Assembly: GCF_014897985.1 (NCBI RefSeq)
Contig: NZ_JABUZA010000017.1
Coordinates: 1-64,000 of the forward strand
Length of the DNA stretch: 64,000 nucleotides
Source: Halomonas colorata
GTDB taxonomy: Bacteria > Pseudomonadota > Gammaproteobacteria > Pseudomonadales > Halomonadaceae
Direction: 5' to 3'
Each line of letters opens with the position of its first letter. Position 1 is the first letter of the stretch. Position numbers and translations under genes: made by a program. A model generated the notes under the pieces. The model had not been told where the DNA came from. It searched no databases and saw only the letters and a program-made list of their open reading frames with translations. Positions 17,973 to 26,738 of this stretch are shown piece by piece.

Positions 17973-19004
17973 ATGGTCATCCGAAAACTGATGTTGGTCG
18001 GTCTAACGGTATTGCTAAGCGCCGAAATGCTCGGTAACGCCGCATTAGCAGAATCGAAAGAAGAAATTGAAGCACGTATCCGTGCGCTTGATAATGAGCG
18101 CTATCAACTTAACCAGCAGTTGCAGCAAATGCACGCGTCTGATGAGTCATCAGCCGATGTGGCTGATGAAACGCTGCCTGTGGAACAGGCGCGTGAGGAT
18201 CTCATTGAACGCCGTCAATTGGAGCAAGAGTCCACTCGAAATCCCTTCTCTATTACCACGCATCGCACTAACTACTTATTCCCGGTTAGTTACAATGCCA
18301 AGCAAAACAATGAGAATTTTCGCAATGTCACCACTGATGCCGGGCCTGATAGTAACGAAGTCAAGTTTCAGCTCAGCGTTAAGGTAAATTTAGCGGAAGA
18401 TATTTTCGGTCGTGTGGGAGATGTCTACTTCGGCTATACCCAGCGCAGCTGGTGGCAGGCATACAATACCGATGCCTCTTCACCGTTTCGGGAAACCAAC
18501 TACGAGCCCGAAATATTTATCGACTTCGATAATGCCTGGAGCGCTTTAGGATGGGTCAATACGCGCAATCGAGTGTCCTTTAACCATCAGTCCAACGGTC
18601 GCTCTGACCCACTTTCGCGAAGCTGGAATCGCGTCTATTTGGAAAGCATTTTTCAGCGCGGCGATTGGGCGTTGACATTAGCTCCCCATTGGCGTGTGCC
18701 AGAATCAGAAAGCGATGACGATAATCCTGATATCGAGCGGTATATGGGTTACGGCGATATTCGGCTTGCTAAGCGGCTTGAGAACAATCATGAAATCAGT
18801 GGCCAATGGCGAGGCAACCCCAGCGCAGGGCATCATGGTACTCAGATCGACTATAGCTGGCCCACGTTTAACAATTTGCGAGCCCACGTGCAGTATTACT
18901 ATGGCTACGGTGAAAGCATGATTGATTACGACAACCGCGTTCATCGCCTAAGCATTGGTTTTAGCTTAAACCCATTATTTAGTGCCACTGGATTGAACCG
19001 TTAG
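17973..19004 (+). CDS. pldA: Outer-membrane phospholipase A (OMPLA)
   Basis: A 343-aa outer-membrane beta-barrel esterase that hydrolyses phospholipids misplaced in the outer leaflet. A signal peptide ends near ALAES. A helical region (about 28-85, Glu/Gln/Arg-rich, possibly coiled coil) precedes the barrel. The catalytic residues are His205, Ser207 and Asn219 in FNHQSNGRSDPLSRSWNR, with the +2 and +14 spacing of E. coli His142/Ser144/Asn156. The barrel begins near NYLFPVSYN and ends near LSIGFSLNPL. Divergent from the MscK gene. Confidence 0.9.
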   Translation: MVIRKLMLVGLTVLLSAEMLGNAALAESKEEIEARIRALDNERYQLNQQLQQMHASDESSADVADETLPVEQAREDLIERRQLEQESTRNPFSITTHRTNYLFPVSYNAKQNNENFRNVTTDAGPDSNEVKFQLSVKVNLAEDIFGRVGDVYFGYTQRSWWQAYNTDASSPFRETNYEPEIFIDFDNAWSALGWVNTRNRVSFNHQSNGRSDPLSRSWNRVYLESIFQRGDWALTLAPHWRVPESESDDDNPDIERYMGYGDIRLAKRLENNHEISGQWRGNPSAGHHGTQIDYSWPTFNNLRAHVQYYYGYGESMIDYDNRVHRLSIGFSLNPLFSATGLNR

Positions 19005-19014
19005 CAAAACGAGC

Positions 19015-19042
19015 TTGTCTATCATGTGTCGGCTGCTATGCT
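19015..19042 (+). promoter_or_regulatory. Possible sigma-70 promoter for the YqjD-like operon
   Basis: TTGTCT (19015-19020) and TATGCT (19037-19042) are separated by 16 bp, about 40 bp before the YqjD-like ATG. This is a moderate match to the sigma-70 consensus; such genes are often also RpoS-dependent in relatives. Confidence 0.4.
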
Positions 19043-19081
19043 GATATAGGTTAAATAATTCATTCGTCAAAGGAAGACAAA

Positions 19082-19414
19082 ATGGCTAAGCGTCAATTTG
19101 GTACTGATAACAGCGCTGATCAATGGAAAGAAGATCTGCGTCATTTAAGCGACACGGTAGAAGAGCTGGTTAAAGCCACGTCAAAAGACGCCAGCAGTGA
19201 AATGCACGATCTTCGTACTCGTGCAGAGGGACGTCTTAAAACTGCACGTGCGCGCCTTGAAGCACGCGGTGAGCGTATCTATGACGACACCCGTGAAACG
19301 ATTTCACAACAAGTAGATTGCTGTGACCGCTACGTGCATGAAAACCCGTGGTCTAGCATCGGTATCGGCACCGCTGTAGGTGTATTGGTAGGTATGCTGC
19401 TCGGACGCCGCTAA
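19082..19414 (+). CDS. ElaB/YqjD/DUF883 family protein
   Basis: A 110-aa protein: hydrophilic, helical N-terminal 80 residues rich in Glu and Arg, then one C-terminal membrane helix with the family ending ENPWSSIGIGTAVGVLVGMLLGRR. In E. coli YqjD/ElaB are tail-anchored inner-membrane proteins that bind 70S/100S ribosomes in stationary phase. GGAAG Shine-Dalgarno precedes the ATG. Its last base is shared with the next gene's ATG (19414), indicating coupled translation in the YqjD-E-K trio. Two adjacent cysteines near 80 are unusual. Confidence 0.88.
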   Translation: MAKRQFGTDNSADQWKEDLRHLSDTVEELVKATSKDASSEMHDLRTRAEGRLKTARARLEARGERIYDDTRETISQQVDCCDRYVHENPWSSIGIGTAVGVLVGMLLGRR

Positions 19415-19818
19415 TGTCTTTGGGTCCAACCCAACGCGTATTCTCTGCCGCCAAACGCTTGCTGAAGTCACTGGTTGCGAACAGTGAAACCCGCTTGCGT
19501 TTGGCGGTTTTAGAGCTTGAAGAAGAGCGCGCCCGCCTGTTCACGCTGTTTCTTTTATTGGGTGCCAGCTTACTGCTACTGCTATTGGGCGTTGCTACAT
19601 TAACGGCTCTTATCGTAGTGATCTTTTGGGACTCTTACCGACTATTGGCGATTGGTGGAAGCGCAGGCGTACTGTTAGCGGCTAGCTTTTTGCTGGCAGC
19701 CATTGGTGTTCGTCAGGCCAAGCGCCATACGCTGCTAAAAGAAACGCTTAAACAGCTAGCGGCCGATCGTGCTCTGCTTGAGGTGAACGGAGATGAAGCA
19801 AACCGACAAGAGCGTTAA
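19414..19818 (+). CDS. YqjE family membrane protein
   Basis: A 134-aa protein with an amphipathic N-terminal segment (AAKRLLKSLVANSETRLRLAVLELEEERARL) and two membrane helices (about 45-72 and 78-105). This is the YqjE pattern (PF07332, often labelled phage holin superfamily 6). The order YqjD-YqjE-YqjK supports a chromosomal YqjE rather than a phage holin. It overlaps the next frame by about 26 bases. Function is uncertain; probably an inner-membrane partner of the YqjD-like protein. Confidence 0.82.
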   Translation: MSLGPTQRVFSAAKRLLKSLVANSETRLRLAVLELEEERARLFTLFLLLGASLLLLLLGVATLTALIVVIFWDSYRLLAIGGSAGVLLAASFLLAAIGVRQAKRHTLLKETLKQLAADRALLEVNGDEANRQER

Positions 19819-20092
19819 TCCGCCCAGCCGTGCTGAACGTAAAGCGGCGTTGCTGGCTCAGTTAGAGCAGCAGCGTGTAGATATTTTAGTATGTAGCGAA
19901 TATCTGCAGCGCTCGGCATCGCCGCTCGATCAAAGCTGGCGCAGTATTAAACTGCCATTGTATGCGGCGGGTGGCCTACTGGCATATAAGCTCGTACGAC
20001 GCCCAGGTGGAATAATGGCGGCTGGCAGAAAAGGGCTTGCGGGCTACATGCTGTTTCGCAAGCTAAAACTCCTGGCAAAAATTGCCACCTAA
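19793..20092 (+). CDS. YqjK-like small protein
   Basis: A 99-aa basic protein following YqjE, with a leading helix of Arg/Glu/Gln (RAERKAALLAQLEQQR) and a hydrophobic C-terminal half (LPLYAAGGLLAYKLVRR...GYMLFRKLKLL). Matches YqjK-like in size and position. It begins within yqjE (26-bp overlap) with GGAG just upstream, so translation is coupled. Function unknown. Confidence 0.7.
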   Translation: MKQTDKSVNPPSRAERKAALLAQLEQQRVDILVCSEYLQRSASPLDQSWRSIKLPLYAAGGLLAYKLVRRPGGIMAAGRKGLAGYMLFRKLKLLAKIAT

Positions 20093-20194
20093 GCTTGCCG
20101 ACAGCTGCATCCGTTACTATCTAGGTGCGTCATTGCCTAAGTTTGTTACTGCCAGTACCGTTCTAACTAAGCTTGCAAGGTCGCATCATGCGAT

Positions 20195-21379
20195 TTAGCA
20201 AGCTTGACCACAGGCAACCCCACTCGCCCACGCCCATTGAAAGTTATACCCGCCAAGCTCACCGGTCACGTCCAGCACTTCCCCTATAAAACGCAGTTGA
20301 GGCAGATCTTTTACCTCAAACGTTTTAGATGATATCGCATCCGTATTGACTCCCCCCATAGTCACCTCAGCGGTACGCCACCCTTCTGTTCCTGCGGGCT
20401 TGAGCTGCCATTGATTAAGCCGACCGGCCCATTGATCCAACTCATCATTGCTGTATTGGGCTAATGGCTTGAGCTGGTTTGAGTCGGGATACCACTCCAG
20501 GAGCGCCTGGGCAAATCGTTTGGGGAAACGCTCGCCTAACCAGGTCGAGAGTTGACGCTTAGGGGTTATCTTACGTGCCTCGCGTAGCGAATCCGCGGCA
20601 TTTTCATTCGCTAGTAGATCAATTTCAATGGGCGAACCTGGCTGCCATACGCTGGATATTTGCAGCATGGAAGGCCCCGACAGCCCGCGATGGGTAAACA
20701 GCATGGGCTCGACAAAACGCCGCCCGGCACAGCTAACCGCCACAGGCAAACTGACCCCTGAAAGCTTTGCACTGCGGTCTTTCCAGAAATCACTCAAGGT
20801 AAATGGCACCAGCCCTGCTCGAGTAGGCAATACCTCCAGACCAAACTGGCGGGCAAACTCATAACCAAACCCGGTGGCGCCCATGGTCGGTATGGATAAA
20901 CCACCGCTTGCCACTACCACTACCCCAGCATCAATAACCCCGATTGAGGTAGAAAGACGCATACCCTCGCCTTGCCTCACGACCTTCGTGATCTGGGTAT
21001 TAAGCTTTACTTCAACGCCTGCCCACTCACATTCAGTCCATAATACACGTACGATTTCTTTGGCAGACGTTGCACAAAATAGTTGGCCGGGCGCTTTCTC
21101 AACGTACTCCACGCCATGCCGGTCAACCAGCTCCACAAAGTGTTCGGGGCGGTAACGTTTTAGCGCAGAAATACAAAAATACGGATTTTCAGAGTAAAAA
21201 TGCTGAGGTGTCGTGCCAAGATTGGTAAAGTTGCAGCGGCCCCCACCTGACATGAGTATCTTTTTACCTGCTTTGTTGGCGTGGTCAATTACCAGCACAC
21301 GTCGGCCTGCGTAACCGGCCTGTGCCGCACACATTAAGCCAGCCGCACCGGCGCCGATAACCACGACATCATAAACCAT
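20195..21379 (-). CDS. YhiN/HI0933 family flavoprotein
   Basis: A 394-aa NAD(P)/FAD-dependent oxidoreductase-like protein. FAD-binding motif VVIGAGAAGLMCAAQAGYAGRRVLVID is at 5-31. The family-specific KKILMSGGGRCNFTN follows. The GGLSIPTMGATGFGYEFARQFG segment and C-terminal GGVNTDAISSKTFE and GYNFQWAWASG complete the HI0933 pattern. The reaction in E. coli YhiN is not established; gut homologue BaiN acts on bile-acid intermediates, which should not be assumed here. Start at 21379 (ATG GTT TAT) keeps the dinucleotide fold at the terminus; the longer frame from 21415 adds 12 residues. Confidence 0.87.
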   Translation of the reverse strand: MVYDVVVIGAGAAGLMCAAQAGYAGRRVLVIDHANKAGKKILMSGGGRCNFTNLGTTPQHFYSENPYFCISALKRYRPEHFVELVDRHGVEYVEKAPGQLFCATSAKEIVRVLWTECEWAGVEVKLNTQITKVVRQGEGMRLSTSIGVIDAGVVVVASGGLSIPTMGATGFGYEFARQFGLEVLPTRAGLVPFTLSDFWKDRSAKLSGVSLPVAVSCAGRRFVEPMLFTHRGLSGPSMLQISSVWQPGSPIEIDLLANENAADSLREARKITPKRQLSTWLGERFPKRFAQALLEWYPDSNQLKPLAQYSNDELDQWAGRLNQWQLKPAGTEGWRTAEVTMGGVNTDAISSKTFEVKDLPQLRFIGEVLDVTGELGGYNFQWAWASGVACGQAC

Positions 21380-21601
21380 AGAAAATAGCTCTTGGGAGGG
21401 TGTAAAAAACCGCATTTTAACAGCTCAAGGCAGTAATAAAATTTTTCTTCACGCTTCATTGCACCTTACAAAAACGCTAACCAAGACCGTATTTTAATAG
21501 CTGCTGGAGAGCATAGAAGGCGTCATCAGACGCACACCCGATGGGAAGGCCAACCTTTCCTGGGTTAACAAACCGCCTCCAAGCCTAATACTGAGAAGCT
21601 T

Positions 21602-22681
21602 ATGTCCGCGTATGTCCGACCGTTTTTGCTTTTGTCATTCATTGTGGTTTTTTCCGGGCCCACGCTGGCACAAACATCCGGGCAGGCAGCGCTTCCCGTT
21701 ATTGGCAGCCGTGCTGAAGCAACCACCTGGTCCGACCCGCTAGAAGCATTGGGCACCCTGCGTGCCGATGAAAGCGTTACGCTATCGGCCACGGTAACCG
21801 AGATTGTTGCCGAAATTAACTTTAAAGATGGCGAACAGGTCGAACAGGTGCGGCTGCTGGTACGCTTGGAAGATACCGAAGAACAAGCTTTACTGCGTTC
21901 CGCGCAGGCCATAAGTGACGAGCGGCGTAACGCGCTTGGCCGCGCCACCCAACTGCAGGATCGCAATCTGGCCGCCCGCGCGGATGTAGAAGACTTTCAA
22001 GCACAGCTTCGCCAAACACAGGCTGATATCCAGGCGCTTGAAGCTCGCCTTACCAATTACCAGATTAAAGCCCCGTTTAGCGGTCGGGTGGGCTTTCGTA
22101 ACATCAGCACGGGCACGCTGGTCACACCCGGCATGGAGCTTGCCACGCTCGATAAGCTCGACGTCATGAAGCTCGACTTTAGCGTTCCCGAAAGCTTTCT
22201 AGGACGCCTTTCAAAGGGGCTTACACTAAGCGCCACTACGGCGGCCTACCCTGATGAAGTATTTAGCGGAGAAATCGCCAGCATCGGGACGCGCATTGAT
22301 CCTGTCTCGCGAAGCGTCAGCGTTCGCGCCGTGCTGGAAAACCCAGGCATGCGCCTGCGCCCAGGGATGCTGATGGAAGTAATCGTTCAGCAGCGCGTAC
22401 GGGATGCGGTGGTATTGCCGGAAGCGGCACTCGAACCCAGTGGTGACCAGCACTATGTAATGCTGATCGACCAAAGCGGTGATGCCCCACGCCTTGAAAG
22501 ACACGAGGTCGTGATTGGCGAGCGGCGCTATGGCCAGGTCGAAATTCTCGAAGGTATTAACGCAGGCGATCTAGTGGTCGTACATGGCCTGCAGCTGGCA
22601 AGAGACGGCCTCGAAGTACGCCTGTTAGGCATCATGGATGGTGAAACGGATATCCGCGCCTTGCTGGAGGCTGATCGCTAA
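21602..22681 (+). CDS. RND efflux pump periplasmic adaptor (membrane fusion protein)
   Basis: A 359-aa exported adaptor linking an RND pump to an outer-membrane channel. Signal peptide ends near TLAQ. A lipoyl half-motif (ESVTLSATVTEIVAEINFKDGEQV), a helical hairpin (about 90-140), the second lipoyl half (APFSGRVGFRNISTGTLVTPG), a beta-barrel domain and the membrane-proximal domain follow in order. It shares one base with the pump gene (TAATG), so both are cotranscribed. No TolC-type channel gene or regulator is adjacent, so a channel encoded elsewhere is probably used. Substrate unknown. Confidence 0.9.
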   Translation: MSAYVRPFLLLSFIVVFSGPTLAQTSGQAALPVIGSRAEATTWSDPLEALGTLRADESVTLSATVTEIVAEINFKDGEQVEQVRLLVRLEDTEEQALLRSAQAISDERRNALGRATQLQDRNLAARADVEDFQAQLRQTQADIQALEARLTNYQIKAPFSGRVGFRNISTGTLVTPGMELATLDKLDVMKLDFSVPESFLGRLSKGLTLSATTAAYPDEVFSGEIASIGTRIDPVSRSVSVRAVLENPGMRLRPGMLMEVIVQQRVRDAVVLPEAALEPSGDQHYVMLIDQSGDAPRLERHEVVIGERRYGQVEILEGINAGDLVVVHGLQLARDGLEVRLLGIMDGETDIRALLEADR

Positions 22682-25600
22682 TGCGCCTATCCGATATTTC
22701 CGTTCAGCGGCCCGTGCTCGCCATGGTGATTGCCGCGCTGATTATCGCTTTTGGTTTACTCGCGCTTAACCGGCTTCCACTGCAGGAATACCCTACTGTA
22801 GATCCTCCGATTGTCAGTATTGATACTCGCTACCCCGGGGCCGCCGCCAATGTGGTCGAAACGCGGATTACTCAGGTGTTGGAAGATCGAATTGCTGGCG
22901 TCGAGGGCATCGAGCTAATTACCTCACAAAGCGAGGACGGCCGCTCACGCGTTGAAATCGAATTTGGCATTGAAATGGATATCGACGCTGCCGCGAACGA
23001 TATTCGGGATCGCATCTCAGGCGCCTTGCGTAACCTGCCAGACGATGCCGACACCCCGGAAGTCACCAAGGCGGACAGCAGTGAGGAAATTGTCGTATGG
23101 CTGAGCCTTTCAGGCGCCGACTACTCAATTACCGAGCTTACCGATTACGCCAACCGCTTTCTGGTCGATAGCCTATCTGTTCAGCCGGGGGTCGCCCGTG
23201 TTCGCGTCGGCGGTGGCCGAGACTACGCCATGCGTGTATGGCTTGACCGTAACGCGCTTGCTGCCCGGGGCTTGACCGTGGGTGATATTGAGGATGCGCT
23301 CCGCGCAGAAAACGTTGAGCTACCAGCAGGCTCGATCGAATCGCAAGACCGCCAGTTCATCGTTCGCCTACCGCGCAGCTTCGCAACCGCCGATGACTTT
23401 AAACGCCTATCACTTACTCAAGGCGATAACGGCTACTTGGTACGTCTGGCGGATGTCGCGCGGGTAGAAGTCGGCTCGGTCGAAGATCGCTCGGTGTTTA
23501 GAGCCAATGGCATTCCGATGGTCGGGCTGGGTATGATCATGCAGTCGACGGCGAATGTCATCGAGCTTTCCAGCGCCGTTCAGCGTGAGCTTGAACGCCT
23601 TCAGGATACGCTACCGGAGGGTATGACGCTTACCCTGAACTACGACGCATCTGTGTTTGTTTCCGGGGCGATTGAACAGGTGGTAATGACCCTGTTTATC
23701 GCCATGGGCCTGGTGGTCATCGTTATCTTTTTGTTCCTGGGGAATTTACGCACCACGCTAGTGCCTGCCGTTACCGTGCCAATCGCCGTTATCGGTGCGT
23801 TTATCGCGCTTGCCGCCATGAACTTTTCAATCAACCTGCTTACCTTGCTCGCCTTAGTTCTGGCGATTGGGTTGATTGTCGATGACGCTATCGTGGTACT
23901 GGAAAATATCAATCGCCGGATGCACGACTACGGTGAAACGCCGCTGGTGGCGGCCTTTAGAGGCACGCGACAAATTGCCTTTGCGGTTATCGCTACCACT
24001 CTCGTGCTGGTCGCGGTATTTGTGCCATTGAGCATGCTGCAGGGCGATATCGGCCGCCTGTTCTCCGAGTTTGCGCTTACCATGGCATCCGCCGTTGTCT
24101 TCTCGACACTACTCGCCCTTACGCTAACCCCCATGATGGCATCCAAGATTCTGAAGCCAGGCATGCACGATAGCGCTATTGGCCGAGGCGTACAGCGGCT
24201 ACTTAACGGCACTCAGCAACATTATCAGCACATACTTGAATGGTTACTGGCACGCCGCTGGCTGGTGGTTGGGCTTTTCGCTTTGCTAATGGCTGCCACC
24301 GCCTGGCTTGCCACCCAGCTGCCTAATGAGTACACGCCTCAAGAGGATCGCGGCAACTTCATTGTGCTGGTGAATGGCCCTGAAGGGGCCACCTTCGATT
24401 ACATGATGGATTACATGGATGAAATCGAAACACGCCTGACTCCTTTCATAGACGCGGGTGAGCTTGAGCGTGTGGTGGTACGCGCCCCGCGCGGCTTTGG
24501 TAATATCGAAAATTTTAACAGCGGTTTCATCATTATTAACATGACCGACTGGGGCAGTCGCCGTAGCGCTTGGGAGGTAATGGATGACGTGCGCGAATTA
24601 CTGCGTTCGCTACCCGGTGTTCAGGCGTTCCCGGTAATGCGCCAAGGGTTTGGGCAGCGTACCCAAAAGCCCGTGCAGTTTGTTCTTGGCGGTGGCACTT
24701 ACGAAGAACTTGCCCGCTGGCGCACCACCATGATGGATTATGTGCGTGAAGATAATCCACGTCTTACCGCCCTGGAAAGTAACTACAACGAGACTCAACC
24801 CCAGCTTAGCGTCGAGATCAATTACGAACGTGCCGCCGCCTTAGGCGTCACCGTCACTGAAATAGGCCGCACGCTAGAGGTACTACTGGGCGGGCGCAAT
24901 GTGACTCGCTATGTAGATGACGGCGAAGAGTACGATGTGATTGTCGAAGGTGATCGCGGTCGCCAAAATAGCCCCCGCGCCCTGGACAATATACAGGTGC
25001 GCTCGGCACGCTCTGGTGAATTAATCCCGCTGGCAAGCCTGGTCACCCTCTCCGACTTTGCCGGGGCCAGTACGCTAAACCGTTTTGATCGCGTTCGGGC
25101 GATTACCATTGAGGCCAATCTGGTCGATGGCTATCCGCTCGGTGAAGCGCTGACTTACCTACAGGAAACCGCCGACACTCTGCTACCCGAGGAAGCACAA
25201 ACCAACGTGGCAGGCCCCTCTCGTGACTTTCAGCAGGCAAGTGGGGCAACCACCTTCCTGCTGGTGCTGGGGGCGGTCGTGGTATTTCTGGTTCTGGCGG
25301 CGCAGTTTGAAAGCCTTATCCACCCGTTTGTGATTATGCTGACGGTACCGCTTGCCATGAGCGGTGCCTTACTGGCGCTACTGCTAACCGGGCAGTCGCT
25401 TAATATCTATAGCCAGGTCGGCCTGGTGCTGCTAATTGGCTTGGCCGCCAAAAACGGTATCTTGATTGTGGAGTTTGCCAACCAGCTTCGTGATGAAGGC
25501 AAAACGTTTCATATAGCGCTCATAGAGGCATCGGTTACCCGCCTTCGGCCTATTTTAATGACCGCAATTACCACCATGGCAGGCGCGATACCCCTGATCA

Positions 25601-25794
25601 TCTCCAGCGGCCCTGGCTCAGAGTCACGGTTAGTAATTGGCACAGTGATCATGGCAGGCGTTGGCGCGGCCACGCTGTTTACGCTGTTCGTGGTTCCCGT
25701 CGCCTATGATTTACTGGCCCGTCATACCGGCTCGCCGGGTGCCGTTAAGCGTCGGCTTGAAGAGGAAATTGCCGACGCAACGGAGGAGCAGTGA
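22681..25794 (+). CDS. RND multidrug/solute efflux permease (HAE1-type)
   Basis: A 1037-aa inner-membrane proton antiporter of the AcrB/MexF type. Twelve membrane helices in two halves flank two large periplasmic domains. TM4 has the paired Asp of the proton relay (LAIGLIVDDAIVVLENINRR) and TM10 has the Lys (IGLAAKNGILIVEFANQL). The N-terminus (MRLSDISVQRPVLAMVIAA) is typical of adaptor-dependent HAE1 pumps. Start overlaps the adaptor stop by one base. Substrate range is not predictable from sequence. A strong terminator follows at 25829. Confidence 0.92.
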   Translation: MRLSDISVQRPVLAMVIAALIIAFGLLALNRLPLQEYPTVDPPIVSIDTRYPGAAANVVETRITQVLEDRIAGVEGIELITSQSEDGRSRVEIEFGIEMDIDAAANDIRDRISGALRNLPDDADTPEVTKADSSEEIVVWLSLSGADYSITELTDYANRFLVDSLSVQPGVARVRVGGGRDYAMRVWLDRNALAARGLTVGDIEDALRAENVELPAGSIESQDRQFIVRLPRSFATADDFKRLSLTQGDNGYLVRLADVARVEVGSVEDRSVFRANGIPMVGLGMIMQSTANVIELSSAVQRELERLQDTLPEGMTLTLNYDASVFVSGAIEQVVMTLFIAMGLVVIVIFLFLGNLRTTLVPAVTVPIAVIGAFIALAAMNFSINLLTLLALVLAIGLIVDDAIVVLENINRRMHDYGETPLVAAFRGTRQIAFAVIATTLVLVAVFVPLSMLQGDIGRLFSEFALTMASAVVFSTLLALTLTPMMASKILKPGMHDSAIGRGVQRLLNGTQQHYQHILEWLLARRWLVVGLFALLMAATAWLATQLPNEYTPQEDRGNFIVLVNGPEGATFDYMMDYMDEIETRLTPFIDAGELERVVVRAPRGFGNIENFNSGFIIINMTDWGSRRSAWEVMDDVRELLRSLPGVQAFPVMRQGFGQRTQKPVQFVLGGGTYEELARWRTTMMDYVREDNPRLTALESNYNETQPQLSVEINYERAAALGVTVTEIGRTLEVLLGGRNVTRYVDDGEEYDVIVEGDRGRQNSPRALDNIQVRSARSGELIPLASLVTLSDFAGASTLNRFDRVRAITIEANLVDGYPLGEALTYLQETADTLLPEEAQTNVAGPSRDFQQASGATTFLLVLGAVVVFLVLAAQFESLIHPFVIMLTVPLAMSGALLALLLTGQSLNIYSQVGLVLLIGLAAKNGILIVEFANQLRDEGKTFHIALIEASVTRLRPILMTAITTMAGAIPLIISSGPGSESRLVIGTVIMAGVGAATLFTLFVVPVAYDLLARHTGSPGAVKRRLEEEIADATEEQ

Positions 25795-25828
25795 CCTGCT
25801 AACCCCGTGAGGCTTATCAAAGCAGCAT

Positions 25829-25861
25829 AAAAAAGGGCGCCTCTTAAAGAGACGCCCTTTT
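25829..25861. terminator. Bidirectional rho-independent terminator
   Basis: Stem AAGGGCG-C-CTCT pairs with AGAG-A-CGCCCTT around a short AT loop, with A-run on the left and T-run on the right. It lies between the convergent RND pump and DUF3617 genes and can serve both strands. Confidence 0.85.
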
Positions 25862-25889
25862 CGTTAGGCAAAATACTTGTACGTACAGA

Positions 25890-26318
25890 TTACTCGCAGT
25901 CGCCTACCCGCTCGCCTTCAATCGTGGTGTTCATGGCCAACTCACCCATGGGCGATTGCGTCAGAATATCTACGCTACCGTTGATTTGCTCACCCATAAA
26001 GCGCATATCGCCGTCGATAGTGGCTTCACCGCCTTCGGCACGGCATACCATGCTGTAAGCAAGGCCATCGGCGTTCATATCCTGGTTAAGAAGCTCACAG
26101 CCTTCTTCTTCCTCGATAAAGCCGAACTCAGCGCCATCCAGGTCGTCCTGAGTAATACACTGGCGCTCGGTTTCCGTTTGATCCGGAATATCCATATCGC
26201 CGCTGATACTGGTCACGCTGACGAACTCCCACTCGCCTGGCGTAACATTGGGTGTTTCTGCCAAGGCGACCATCGGGAAGGCCAAAGCGGCCGCTACTGC
26301 CATGTTTCGTAACATCAT
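25890..26318 (-). CDS. DUF3617 domain-containing exported protein
   Basis: A 142-aa secreted protein: signal peptide (MMLRNMAVAAALAFPMVALA) then TPGEWEFVSVTSI, a conserved Cys (QCIT), a paired Cys region (EEGCELL) and a C-terminal GDC motif. This spacing matches DUF3617 (PF12276). The protein is very acidic, as expected for a periplasmic protein of a halophile. Four cysteines could form two disulfides. Function unknown. A degenerate 14-bp tandem repeat lies just upstream. Confidence 0.8.
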   Translation of the reverse strand: MMLRNMAVAAALAFPMVALAETPNVTPGEWEFVSVTSISGDMDIPDQTETERQCITQDDLDGAEFGFIEEEEGCELLNQDMNADGLAYSMVCRAEGGEATIDGDMRFMGEQINGSVDILTQSPMGELAMNTTIEGERVGDCE

Positions 26319-26330
26319 CGTTTCTCTCTA

Positions 26331-26401
26331 TAGCACTTAAAAAATAGTACTTAAAAAATAGCACTTGGAAATAGCACGTGGAAAACGGTACGTGGAGAAC
26401 C
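26331..26401. repeat. Degenerate 14-bp tandem repeat (about five units)
   Basis: TAGCACTTAAAAAA (26331-26344) is followed by TAGTACTTAAAAAA, then TAGCACTTGGAAA, TAGCACGTGGAAAAC and GGTACGTGGAGAACC. The units drift from AT-rich to mixed, suggesting old slippage. They lie upstream of the DUF3617 gene, in its promoter region, and may affect its expression. Confidence 0.65.
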
Positions 26402-26495
26402 GTTTACATCCTACCTGATTCATCACCACGATGCCCGGCTTCGCACCAGACTGCTACACTAGCGTCGAGTTTCAAACTGTTAAAGGTAGCTTCTT

Positions 26496-26705
26496 ATGCA
26501 CGATGACGCCTTAGTGAACCACGATTTTCACTGCCCCTATTGCGATGCCCCTTTGACCTTTGTCATCGACACATCCCAAGGTAGCCACGCCACCTGGGAA
26601 GACTGCCATCAATGCTGTGCGCCCATTCAGCTGGAAATTATCATCTCACCCATGACTGGTGAGCTTGAAGCCGTGCTCACCGGCCGTGATGACGATGTTT
26701 TTTGA
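26496..26705 (+). CDS. CPXCG-motif cysteine-rich protein
   Basis: A 69-aa protein with two cysteine pairs, HCPYCDAPL (about 12-20) and ECHQCCAP-like DCHQCCAPIQLEI (about 39-51), fitting the CPXCG cysteine-rich family (PF14255), which is predicted to bind zinc. The sequence is short, acidic and soluble. Translation initiates at the ATG preceded by a weak AGGTAG. It converges with potI. Function unknown. Confidence 0.85.
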   Translation: MHDDALVNHDFHCPYCDAPLTFVIDTSQGSHATWEDCHQCCAPIQLEIIISPMTGELEAVLTGRDDDVF

Positions 26706-26738
26706 TGGCCCTGTTTTGAAAAACAATGCTTTTTAGCG

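Noticed and set aside
19414..19818. Phage holin suggesting a prophage
   Set aside because: Gene order YqjD-YqjE-YqjK is chromosomal; no other phage genes are present.
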